From NCBI RefSeq assembly GCF_042665545.1, contig NZ_JBHTCM010000004.1, forward strand, positions 372,001 to 436,000: a stretch of 64,000 nucleotides of DNA, in the 5' to 3' direction. Shown in pieces: positions 45,196-53,105 of this stretch (position 1 is the stretch's first letter; each line of letters begins with the position of its first letter). The notes under the pieces were generated by a model, which was not told the DNA's origin, ran no database searches, and saw nothing but the letters and a program-made list of their open reading frames with translations. A program made the translations under genes and the position numbers. Source of the stretch: Rhodocista pekingensis. Lineage in GTDB: Bacteria; Pseudomonadota; Alphaproteobacteria; Azospirillales; Azospirillaceae.

Positions 45196-46670
45196 CAGCT
45201 CTCATCCGGCATCGGGCGCCCCCCGGTCCCGGTGTAGGAGGGCTCGTCCGACAGGAGGCCCTGGAAGCCAGAGACCGGCTCACCGATGCGGAAACCCGAA
45301 GCCGTGATCTGGTACTCGCGGATGGTGTCCTCGTGTGGACCGGCGCGCTTCTTGACCACTGACAGGGCGCGACAGACGCGCCCGTCACGCTCGAAATACC
45401 GCATCAGGATCACAGTGTCCGCAAGATAGGAGAAGTCCACTGAAGACCCGGTTTCGGCCAGCAGCCCATGCTGGGCGCCGGTCAGGAAGGTCGAGGCGCC
45501 CCGGCGGTTGAGGAACGTCATGAGCTCATGCATGTGCAGCAGCAGGAAGGTCTGCTCGGGCATGGCCGTCTGATAGCCGTTAAGGCTGTCCACAACCACC
45601 GTCCGGACGTTCCGGTCCTCCACGGCCTGGCGGACCTTGTGGGCGAATTCTCCGGGCGAAAGTTCCGCGGCGTCCACCGCCTCCAGCAGCAGGAGACCGT
45701 CCCGTTGCAGCCTTTCCAGGTCTAAGCCCAAGCCCCGGGCGCGCGCGACCAGCAGGCCGAGCTCCTCGTCAAACACGAACATGGCACTGCGTTCACCGCG
45801 GGCGGCCGCGGCCCTGATGAACTGCAAGGCCAGCAGGGACTTGCCCGTGCCGGACGGGCCCAGCAGCAGCGTGCTCGAGCCCTGCTCGATGCCGCCGCCC
45901 AGCAGCGCGTCGAGAGCCGCATCGCCACTGCCCTGACGGTCGCGGGCGAACGCGTGGTGGTGCTCCGCCGCGATCAGGCGCGGGAACACCCGGACACCTC
46001 CGCCGACGATGGTGAAGTCATGGAAGCCGCCGCGGAAGGCGCGTCCCCGGTATTTGACGACCCTCAGGCGCCGGCGCTCCGCCCCGTACAGCGGCGTGAC
46101 CCCCTCCAGGTGGATCACCCCATGGGCGACGCTGTGGACGGTCTTGTCCTGGACCTCGGCAGTCAGGTCGTCGAGCAGCAGGACGGTGCTGCCAGAAACC
46201 GTGAAATGATGCTTCAAGGCCAGAATCTGACGGCGATAGCGAAGGGAACTCTGCGCCAGCAGTCGGATCTCCGACAGGCTGTCGAGGACGACGCGGGTCG
46301 GCCGGCTACGGGCGATGGCATCGAGGATCAGCCGGGTTGTTTCGCCCAGTTCCAGATCGGCAGCGTAGACCAAGCTCTGGTGCGCAGCGTCCTCCAGGGC
46401 CTCGGGCGGGATCAGCTCGAAGATCGTGATCGCTTCCGGAAGGGTCCAGCCGTGCGACGCGGCGCAGTCGCGGAGTTCCGCCTCCGTCTCTGAAAGCGTG
46501 ATGTAGAGGCACCTCTCGCCCCGGGCCGCCCCCTCCAACAGGAATTGCAGCGCGACAGTCGTCTTGCCCGTCCCAGGATGCCCCTCCAGAAGATAGAGGT
46601 GCTGGCGGACAAGGCCACCGGCCAGGACATCGTCCAGGCCGTGGATACCGAAACGGGCAATTTCTTCCAT
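45195..46670 (-). CDS. Double-domain KaiC-like (RecA-superfamily) ATPase
   Basis: A 491-residue protein with two tandem KaiC domains. The first has Walker A GHPGTGKTT (30-38) and SETE at 60-63, where KaiC has an EE catalytic pair (one Glu replaced by Thr). The second has Walker A GPSGTGKS (271-278) and an intact DEE (301-303). Positions aligning with the Synechococcus KaiC phosphosites Ser431/Thr432 are Ser 414 and Tyr 415 (VDFSYLADT). The start is taken at ATG 46670 by analogy to KaiC N-termini; in-frame starts at 46712 and 46724 exist. No kaiB or kaiA is nearby. Overlap with a histidine kinase gene suggests it controls or is controlled by that kinase. Confidence 0.9.
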   Translation of the reverse strand: MEEIARFGIHGLDDVLAGGLVRQHLYLLEGHPGTGKTTVALQFLLEGAARGERCLYITLSETEAELRDCAASHGWTLPEAITIFELIPPEALEDAAHQSLVYAADLELGETTRLILDAIARSRPTRVVLDSLSEIRLLAQSSLRYRRQILALKHHFTVSGSTVLLLDDLTAEVQDKTVHSVAHGVIHLEGVTPLYGAERRRLRVVKYRGRAFRGGFHDFTIVGGGVRVFPRLIAAEHHHAFARDRQGSGDAALDALLGGGIEQGSSTLLLGPSGTGKSLLALQFIRAAAARGERSAMFVFDEELGLLVARARGLGLDLERLQRDGLLLLEAVDAAELSPGEFAHKVRQAVEDRNVRTVVVDSLNGYQTAMPEQTFLLLHMHELMTFLNRRGASTFLTGAQHGLLAETGSSVDFSYLADTVILMRYFERDGRVCRALSVVKKRAGPHEDTIREYQITASGFRIGEPVSGFQGLLSDEPSYTGTGGRPMPDES

Positions 46671-47092
46671 TGAAACAACCAATCTTCCGTTTCGTTGGAA
46701 GGGGAACCACATTGTAGCCTGCACCCTGTGCAGAACTCTACCAGAGCCTGGGGACTGCGCAACGTAGCGTCGGAAACGATCGCCTCGGAATCGCTGGCGC
46801 CTTCGCGTAAGAAGGTCTCGCCAAGTGCGACCTGATCACTCGAAAGGGGCTCAGGGTTTTCACCGGACGCGTACCGTCGCCAAGGCCGACCGGACTTGCC
46901 CTGCGAGTGTCAGAGCCGGGTCGGAAATCAGCTATATTTTCCATAATATGTCTTATCGGACTTAAGCCGTGGCCCAGGGCAGGTCCCCCGCACGCCCCGC
47001 GGCGATGTCAGGGCGGCCTTCTCCTGCCGTCGGGTTTTCCCGCGCCACCGCGTCGGTTAAGGTCGCGGCACGTCCGCCAACGGGGTGCCGCG
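46671..47092. other. 422-bp gene-free divergent region between kaiC-like gene and mazG
   Basis: No coding frame on either strand has a plausible start, ribosome site and composition. G+C drops around 46925-46965, where an ATATT/AATAT inverted repeat (46935-46939 with 46945-46949 approximately) and CATAAT (46942-46947) lie, a possible plus-strand promoter. No typical KaiC-system binding site is recognisable. Confidence 0.55.
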
Positions 47093-47902
47093 ATGTCCGA
47101 CAGCATGAAGCGACTTGTCGATCTGATGGCGAAGCTGCGCGACCCGGAGGGCGGCTGCCCCTGGGACCTTGAGCAGGATTTCCGCAGCATCGCGCCGCAC
47201 ACGATCGAGGAAGCCTACGAGGTTGCCGATGCCATCGAGAAAGGCGACATGGCGTCCCTCAAGGACGAGCTGGGCGACCTGCTGTTCCAGGTCGTCTTCT
47301 ACGCCCGGATGGCCGAGGAGCGCGGCGCCTGGGATTTCGACGCCGTGGCGGCTCATATCACGACCAAGATGATCCGCCGGCATCCCCACGTCTTCGGGGA
47401 GACCGTGGTGGACACGGCCGCCGACCAGACGCAGCGCTGGGAGGACCTGAAGGCGCGCGAGCGGGCGGAGAAAGCCGCCGCCGAGGGCCGCCGTCCCTCG
47501 GCCCTGGACGGGGTGATCGGCGGCCTGCCCGCCCTCACCCGTGCCGTGAAGCTCCAGAAGCGGGCGGCACGCGTCGGCTTCGACTGGACCCGGGCGGACG
47601 AGATCCTGGACAAGATCGAGGAAGAGATCGGCGAGCTGCGCCATGAGCTGCGCGCCGCCACGCCGCACCCCGACCGTATCCGCGACGAGACGGGCGACCT
47701 GCTGTTCGCGCTGGTGAACCTCGCCCGCCGGCTGGAGGTCGATCCCGAATCCGCCCTGCGCGGGACCAACGCGAAGTTCGAGCGCCGCTTCCGCCATATC
47801 GAGGACCGGCTGGCCGCTCAGGGCCGCACGCCCGGGGACGCGACCCTGGAGGAGATGGAGGCGCTGTGGCAGCAGGCGAAGCGCCTGGAGCCCCACGACT
47901 GA
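47093..47902 (+). CDS. mazG: Nucleoside triphosphate pyrophosphohydrolase
   Basis: A 269-residue full-length MazG with two MazG domains (about 10-120 and 150-245). The first has CPWDLEQDFRSIAPHTIEEA, then YEVADAI and DELGDLLFQVVFY with the ExxE and ExxD metal motifs. The second has KIEEEIGELRHEL, then DETGDLLFALVNLA. It hydrolyses non-canonical dNTPs/NTPs to NMP and PPi, limiting mutagenesis and (p)ppGpp-related stress. ATG 47093 is preferred over the open frame from 46907, which crosses the A/T-rich region. Confidence 0.95.
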   Translation: MSDSMKRLVDLMAKLRDPEGGCPWDLEQDFRSIAPHTIEEAYEVADAIEKGDMASLKDELGDLLFQVVFYARMAEERGAWDFDAVAAHITTKMIRRHPHVFGETVVDTAADQTQRWEDLKARERAEKAAAEGRRPSALDGVIGGLPALTRAVKLQKRAARVGFDWTRADEILDKIEEEIGELRHELRAATPHPDRIRDETGDLLFALVNLARRLEVDPESALRGTNAKFERRFRHIEDRLAAQGRTPGDATLEEMEALWQQAKRLEPHD

Positions 47903-47972
47903 ACCCGCGCCCCCTCGCCCGCCGCACCGGATTGACGCCGCAACCTGTTGACCTGACAGCAAGGACAGCACC

Positions 47973-48746
47973 ATGAGCCAGAGCTACCGCCCCGATACCG
48001 TCCTGATCACCGGGGCCACCGGCGGCTTCGGAACCGCCTTCGCCCGCCGCTTCGCCGGGCTCGGCTGCAAGCTGGTCCTGGTCGGGCGGGATGCGGCGAA
48101 ACTCGATGCCCTGGCGGCCGGTCTGACGGTGCCGACCCATACGGTCCGGGTCGATGTGCGCGACCGTCCGGCGGTGGAGGCGGCGCTGGCGGCACTGCCC
48201 GCCGACTTCGCCGCGATCGACCTGCTGGTCAACAATGCCGGCCTCGCGCTCGGCGCCGATCCCGCCTTCCGGTCGAACCTGGACGACTGGGAGGTGATGA
48301 TCGACACCAACGACAAGGCGCTGGCGGTGATGACCGGGCTGGTCCTGCCGGGCATGGTGGCGCGCGGCCGCGGCCACATCATCAACATCAGCTCCACGGC
48401 CGGCAGCTACCCCTACCCCGGCGGCCATGTCTATTGCGCGTCAAAGGCTTTCGTCACGCAGTTCAGTCTGGCCCTGAGGGCGGATCTGATCGGGACCGGG
48501 GTCCGCGTGACCTCCATCGAGCCCGGCATGGTTGAGACGGATTTCAGCCTCGTCCGCTTCAAGGGCGATGCGGAGAAGGCGGCCAGGGTCTATGCCGACA
48601 CCACGCCGCTGACCGCGGACGACGTGGCCGAGGCGGTGGTCTGGGCCGGCACCCTGCCGCCGCATTTCAACATCAACCGGATCGAACTGATGCCGACGAC
48701 CCAGGGACCGGGCGCCCTCGGCGTCCATCGTTCGCCGAAGGCCTGA
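47973..48746 (+). CDS. Short-chain dehydrogenase, YdfG-like
   Basis: A 257-residue classical SDR. Cofactor motif TGATGGFG (about 14-21), NNAG (about 88-91), catalytic Ser in NISSTAGSYPYPGG, and YCASK (Tyr/Lys). Arg/Asp pattern VGRDAAKLD suggests NADP(H). The closing NINRIELMPTTQ matches the YdfG group, NADP-dependent 3-hydroxy acid dehydrogenases acting on L-allo-threonine, serine or malonic semialdehyde. It follows mazG by 70 bases on the same strand. Confidence 0.9.
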   Translation: MSQSYRPDTVLITGATGGFGTAFARRFAGLGCKLVLVGRDAAKLDALAAGLTVPTHTVRVDVRDRPAVEAALAALPADFAAIDLLVNNAGLALGADPAFRSNLDDWEVMIDTNDKALAVMTGLVLPGMVARGRGHIINISSTAGSYPYPGGHVYCASKAFVTQFSLALRADLIGTGVRVTSIEPGMVETDFSLVRFKGDAEKAARVYADTTPLTADDVAEAVVWAGTLPPHFNINRIELMPTTQGPGALGVHRSPKA

Positions 48747-48769
48747 CGGGAAACGCCCTGCGCCCCCGC

Positions 48770-49570
48770 TCAGTCGCCGAACAGCAGGGTGCGCAGGGCG
48801 TTCCAGCTTGCGCGGTCGGGGGCCAGGAGCAGGCCCCCCGCCAGTTCCATGGGCGTGTAGCCGATGCCGTCCAGTTTGGCGGCATAGCCGCCGGCCTCCG
48901 CATGCATCAGGGCACCGGCGGCATGGTCCCAGGGCATGATGCGGCGGTAGAGCGAGAAGTGGGACACCCCGCGCAGCAGCCGGAGATACTCATGCCCGGC
49001 GCATTGCAGGGTGAAGGTCCCGGCCAGCCTTGGCATCCGGCTCTCCAGATGCTCGCGGACCCGGCGCTCGAAGTAGCGTGTGCCGACGGCACCCGTCATG
49101 GTCTCCAGCGGAACGGGCGGTGCCACGCGCAGACGCGCCCCGTCCAGCCAGGCGCCGCCGCCCCGGGTGGCCACGGCCATGCTGCCGCCGCAGGGATCGT
49201 GAATCCAGCCGGCCAGGGTCTCGCCTCCACGGGCCAGGGCGACCATGACGGCGAAGACCGGCCGGCCGGCGACGAAGTTCGCGGTGCCGTCCACCGGGTC
49301 GATGATCCAGACGGGATCGTCGCCCTGGATGCGCTCCAGGACCCGCTCGTCGGCCGTCGCCGCCTCCTCCCCGATCGCCACAGAACCGGGCAGCAGCTCC
49401 GTCAGCCGGGCGGAAAGCTGCCGCTCGGCGGCCACGTCGGCGATGGTGACCAGATCACCCGGCCCCTTCTCCCGCACGTCGCGGTCTTCCAGGTGGCGGA
49501 AGCGCGGCATGATCTCGCTCGCGGCAACCTCGCGCACGATGTCGGCAACTCGGGCGATATCCGGGACCAT
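48770..49570 (-). CDS. Inositol monophosphatase-family protein
   Basis: A 266-residue Li+-sensitive phosphatase-fold enzyme. Metal-binding signatures are present: GEEAA (Glu), DPVDGTANF and PWDHAAGALM. The family includes inositol-1-monophosphatase, histidinol phosphatase and 3'-phosphoadenosine-5'-phosphatase. The sequence alone does not decide, and no context gene indicates inositol or histidine. ATG 49570 is preceded by GGAGGGG; GTG 49576 adds two residues. Convergent with the SDR, divergent from purU. Confidence 0.88.
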   Translation of the reverse strand: MVPDIARVADIVREVAASEIMPRFRHLEDRDVREKGPGDLVTIADVAAERQLSARLTELLPGSVAIGEEAATADERVLERIQGDDPVWIIDPVDGTANFVAGRPVFAVMVALARGGETLAGWIHDPCGGSMAVATRGGGAWLDGARLRVAPPVPLETMTGAVGTRYFERRVREHLESRMPRLAGTFTLQCAGHEYLRLLRGVSHFSLYRRIMPWDHAAGALMHAEAGGYAAKLDGIGYTPMELAGGLLLAPDRASWNALRTLLFGD

Positions 49571-49652
49571 GGGCACCCCTCCGGAGCGGCCCCGCGGGCC
49601 GACGGCCCTTCATACTGGTCCGCTCCCCCCGGTACAAAGGGAACTTGCGCGC

Positions 49653-49675
49653 AGCCCTGCGACCCGCGCAGGGCT
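49653..49675. terminator. Nine-bp hairpin between IMPase-family gene and purU
   Basis: Perfect 9-base arms 49653-49661 and 49667-49675 with a 5-base loop in the divergent intergenic region, about 130 bases before purU. Could be a regulatory RNA leader element for purU or an operator; no T-run. Confidence 0.3.
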
Positions 49676-49803
49676 TGCCGCGCGGCGTCATCGCAAATCA
49701 GCGGCCAGACTGCCCTGCTTGCCCGGACGATCGGACGTTGGGAATTTTCATTCCAAAGGGTCGGATCTGCGTGATAGGTCCTTTCCGGTAACCGGAGAGC
49801 CGC

Positions 49804-50649
49804 ATGCAGAGCTATGTTCTGACCCTGTCCTGTCCCGATGCCGTCGGTATCGTCGCCACGTTGTCGGGACTGCTCGCCGGGCACGACGCCAACATCCTGG
49901 ACAGCGCCCAGTTCGGCGACCGGATCAGCGGCCGATTCTTCCTGCGAATCTCCTTCGAGGTGGAGGACGGCAGGGTGGACACCCTGCGTCGCGCCCTGGC
50001 CGAGGTGGCGGAGCGGTTCCGGATGGACCTGCACCTCCACGACGCCGGCCGGCGGCCGCGGGTGATGATCCTGGTCTCCCGCTTCGGCCACTGCCTCAAC
50101 GACCTGCTGTACCGCTACCGGATCGGCGCGCTGGCCATGGACATTCCGGCCATCGTCTCGAACCACCGCGACTTCTACCAGCTTGCCGCCTGGCACGACG
50201 TGCCCTTCCACCATCTGCCGGTGAACGGCGGGAACAAGGAACGGCAGGAGGAACGGCTGCTGGAGATCATCGAGGGAGAGCGCATCGACCTCGTGGTGCT
50301 GGCCCGCTACATGCAGGTGCTGTCCCCGACGCTGTGCGAGCGCCTGCCGGGGCGCTGCATCAACATCCACCATTCCTTCCTGCCCAGCTTCAAGGGGGCG
50401 AAGCCCTACCATCAGGCCTTCGCCCGCGGGGTGAAGCTGATCGGCGCCACGGCGCACTATGTGACGACGGATCTGGACGAGGGCCCGATCATCGAACAGG
50501 CGGTGGAGCGGGTGGACCACACGCTGGGGCCCGACGATCTGGTGGCCGTCGGCCGGGACATCGAATGCATGGTCCTGGCCCGGGCGGTGAAGTACCACCT
50601 GGAGCGTCGGGTCCTGCTGAACGGCTCGAAGACGGTCGTGTTCCGCTGA
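49804..50649 (+). CDS. purU: Formyltetrahydrofolate deformylase
   Basis: A 281-residue PurU. An ACT domain (about 1-80; LTLSCPDAVGIVATLSGLL) is followed by a formyl-transferase-fold domain with the catalytic Asn/His/Asp set in NIHHSFLPSFKG and GATAHYVTTDLDEGPII. It hydrolyses 10-formyl-THF to formate and THF, balancing one-carbon pools. GTG or ATG alternatives are not needed; ATG 49804 follows GGAGAG. Convergent end with hflX 24 bases away. Confidence 0.95.
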   Translation: MQSYVLTLSCPDAVGIVATLSGLLAGHDANILDSAQFGDRISGRFFLRISFEVEDGRVDTLRRALAEVAERFRMDLHLHDAGRRPRVMILVSRFGHCLNDLLYRYRIGALAMDIPAIVSNHRDFYQLAAWHDVPFHHLPVNGGNKERQEERLLEIIEGERIDLVVLARYMQVLSPTLCERLPGRCINIHHSFLPSFKGAKPYHQAFARGVKLIGATAHYVTTDLDEGPIIEQAVERVDHTLGPDDLVAVGRDIECMVLARAVKYHLERRVLLNGSKTVVFR

Positions 50650-50673
50650 CCGGAAGGTCAGCCCGCCGGCCGG

Positions 50674-51966
50674 TCAGGCGCGGCGGGCTTCCCAGGGACC
50701 CGAGTCCGGGGCGGCTGTTCCGACAGGAGCCGCCGGAATCGGCAGGTAGCCGAACCGCTCGCGGAAGCGTCCGACATCGGCCGTCTCCAGCCCCACGCGG
50801 ACCAGGGCCCGGGCGTCGTCATCCTGGCGCTCCAGCACCTCGCCGCGCTGGTAGAGCCAGGCGAGCGCGGCACCGTCGGCCAGATCGACGGCCACGGAGA
50901 CGACATCGCGGTCCGCCACCATCCGCCGGTCGATCAGGTCGAACAGCCCGCCCAGCCCCTCACCCGTCAGGGCGGAGATGGCCACCGTGTCGCCGGCCCG
51001 GCGCGCCTGCCGCAGCAGCGCATCGCGCTCCCCTTCCGGCACCAGGTCGATCTTGTTCAGCACCTCGACGACACGGGCGTCCGAGTCGACCTCGATGCCG
51101 AGTTCGCGCAGCACCGTCTCCACATCGGCCTTCTGCGCCTCGGTGTCGGGGTGCGAGACGTCCCGGACATGCAGCACGATGTCGGCGGCCTGCACCTCCT
51201 CCAGCGTGGCGCGGAAGGCTTCGACCAGCCCGTGCGGCAGGTCGGAGATGAAGCCCACCGTATCGGACAGGATGATCTTCCGGTTGGACGGCAGCGTGAT
51301 CGCCCGCATGGTCGGGTCCAGCGTGGCGAACAGCAGGTCCTTGGCGAAGACGTCCGCGCCGGCCATCCGGTTGAACAGGGTGGACTTGCCCGCGTTCGTG
51401 TAGCCGACCAGGGCGACGACCGGATAGGGCACCTTCTCCCGCGCGCGGCGGTGCAGGCCGCGGGTGCGCCGGACCTCCTCCAGCTCCGCCTTCAGGCGGG
51501 CGATGCGCTCCCCGATCAGGCGGCGGTCGATCTCAAGCTGGCTCTCGCCCGGGCCGCCCAGGAAGCCGAAGCCGCCGCGCTGACGCTCCAGGTGGGTCCA
51601 GGACCGCACGAGGCGGGAGCGCTGGTAGGTCAGCGCCGCCAGTTCGACCTGCAACTGGCCCTCGCGCGTGCGGGCGCGCGCGCCGAAGATCTCCAGGATC
51701 AGGCCGGTGCGGTCGATGACCTTGGCCTTCCAGGCTTTCTCCAGGTTCCGCTGCTGTACGGGCGTGAGGGCGTGGTCGACGATGACGAGCGCGGCGGTCT
51801 CCGCCTCGATGGCGGCGGCCAGATCCTCCACGGCCCCCTGGCCGAGGAGAGCGGCGGGCCGCGGCCGCATCACACGGATGGAGCGGGCCCCGACCACCTC
51901 AAGCTCGATGGCGCGGGCAAGGCCGACGGCCTCATCCAGCTGCGCCTCCGGGCTACGGCTCGCCAT
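50674..51966 (-). CDS. hflX: GTPase HflX (first canonical start; N-terminus likely longer)
   Basis: A GTPase of the HflX type, ribosome-splitting factor. G1 GYTNAGKST, G3 DTVGFI, G4 NKID, and the HflX N-terminal glycine-rich loop GGFGFLGGPGESQLE are clear. From ATG 51966 the product is 430 residues. Upstream in the same frame, codons continue to about 52047 reading TRAFVIHPVLPEDR, which matches the usual HflX N-terminus, but no ATG, GTG or TTG exists there before the frame's stop inside hfq. An AAGGAG site in the end of hfq is 7 bases before an in-frame ACG at 52047, so initiation may be non-canonical. Confidence 0.93.
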   Translation of the reverse strand: MASRSPEAQLDEAVGLARAIELEVVGARSIRVMRPRPAALLGQGAVEDLAAAIEAETAALVIVDHALTPVQQRNLEKAWKAKVIDRTGLILEIFGARARTREGQLQVELAALTYQRSRLVRSWTHLERQRGGFGFLGGPGESQLEIDRRLIGERIARLKAELEEVRRTRGLHRRAREKVPYPVVALVGYTNAGKSTLFNRMAGADVFAKDLLFATLDPTMRAITLPSNRKIILSDTVGFISDLPHGLVEAFRATLEEVQAADIVLHVRDVSHPDTEAQKADVETVLRELGIEVDSDARVVEVLNKIDLVPEGERDALLRQARRAGDTVAISALTGEGLGGLFDLIDRRMVADRDVVSVAVDLADGAALAWLYQRGEVLERQDDDARALVRVGLETADVGRFRERFGYLPIPAAPVGTAAPDSGPWEARRA

Positions 51967-52039
51967 CCGGTCCTCGGGCAGGACCGGATGGATGACGAAG
52001 GCGCGGGTGGCAGGCCCGCGCCCTTCGGCAGGCTGGATC

Positions 52040-52288
52040 TCAGTCGTGTTCCGTCTCCTTGGCGGGCTCGAACAGCTGGATCGGATGCGCCGGCATCACC
52101 GTCGAAATCGCATGCTTGTAGACAAGCTGCGAGTGCGCATCACGGCGCAACAGGACGGAGAAGTTGTCGAACCAGGTAATGATACCCTGAAGTTTGACGC
52201 CATTGACGAGAAATACCGTCACCGGAGTTTTGTTCTTGCGGACGTGATTCAGGAAAACGTCCTGCACGTTCTGCGATTTTTCCGACAT
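52040..52288 (-). CDS. hfq: RNA chaperone Hfq
   Basis: An 82-residue Hfq. Sm1 (NVQDVFLNHVRKNKTPVTVF) and Sm2 with YKHAIST are intact, and the distal-face residues and proximal Gln in QNVQD are seen. The C-terminal tail is short (LFEPAKETEHD), typical for alphaproteobacteria. It mediates sRNA-mRNA pairing; homologues in Azospirillum and Rhodobacter regulate nif. The hflX frame begins over its end; the HAD gene is 78 bases upstream. Confidence 0.97.
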   Translation of the reverse strand: MSEKSQNVQDVFLNHVRKNKTPVTVFLVNGVKLQGIITWFDNFSVLLRRDAHSQLVYKHAISTVMPAHPIQLFEPAKETEHD

Positions 52289-52366
52289 TGGAGCAGCCTC
52301 GCTTCGCTCGTTCTTGGGGCCTCTTGTCGAGCGCCCGGGTTTCTGGTTCTGCGGCAGCCGGCGGGA

Positions 52367-53101
52367 TCAGGACGTCCGTAGGGCACCGTCTAGCGATATG
52401 GTATCATGCATCTGTTGCACCAAGGCGGAAATCGCTGAGCAGCCATCAAGCCTCACGGCCGGGGGGAAACGCCCCAGCCCCGCCGCGACGTCCGGGGTAC
52501 AGCCGACGAGGATCGGCAGGCAACCGGACCTGTGGGCGCATTCCATATCGATATCGGCGTCGCCGACGAACCAGACATCGGGACCCGCGACGATTCCACC
52601 CGGCGCCAGCGCCATTTCGACCGGCGCCACGGACGGTTTGTCGGCCGCGGCATCGGTGGCGCCGACCAGCTTCCCGAAATGGCGCGTCCAGCCAAGGCTG
52701 TCCGCCTCCGCGCGCAGGAAGCTGCCGGTCTTGTTGCTCACCACCCCGAGATAGATGCCCGCGCCGGAGAGAAGTTCCAGCAGCTCCGCGGCCCCGGGCA
52801 GCGGTTCCAGATAGTCCAGGTGGTGCTCCTGGAAGTGGGCGTAGAACACGTCGCGCGCCGCCATCCAGTCATCCCCGAAGATCACGGGGAAACTGTCGCG
52901 CAGGCTGTGGCGGACGCGGCCGTAGCTCTCCTCCAGCGTCCAGGGCTGGTGGCCGAAGCGCTCCAGGGCCGCGTTGATCGCGGCATGGACGCAGCGCCAG
53001 TTGGTGACCAGCGTGTTGTCCCAGTCGAACAGGACGGCACGGGGCAGCCGTTGCGGCGGCAGAGGCGCGGACACGCTGGCGTCAGCGATGGCGTCATCCA
53101 T
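52367..53101 (-). CDS. HAD-superfamily phosphatase, phosphoglycolate-phosphatase-like
   Basis: A 244-residue HAD hydrolase. Motif I LFDWDNTLV, motif II SNKTGS, motif III Lys in DKPSVAP, and motif IV FVGDADIDM are intact. It has a helical cap of the C1 type. Gph/Pyr-phosphatase-like; substrate not assignable. The frame opens at ATG 53140, overlapping dat by 35 bases; ATG 53101, 5 bases after the dat stop, is preferred. Placed between dat and hfq, where relatives often have none, so it is a locus-specific addition. Confidence 0.87.
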   Translation of the reverse strand: MDDAIADASVSAPLPPQRLPRAVLFDWDNTLVTNWRCVHAAINAALERFGHQPWTLEESYGRVRHSLRDSFPVIFGDDWMAARDVFYAHFQEHHLDYLEPLPGAAELLELLSGAGIYLGVVSNKTGSFLRAEADSLGWTRHFGKLVGATDAAADKPSVAPVEMALAPGGIVAGPDVWFVGDADIDMECAHRSGCLPILVGCTPDVAAGLGRFPPAVRLDGCSAISALVQQMHDTISLDGALRTS

Positions 53102-53105
53102 GGCG

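Noticed and set aside
49739..49757. Imperfect inverted repeat before purU
   Set aside because: Only a 6-bp stem with a G-U pair; no known riboswitch or operator pattern.
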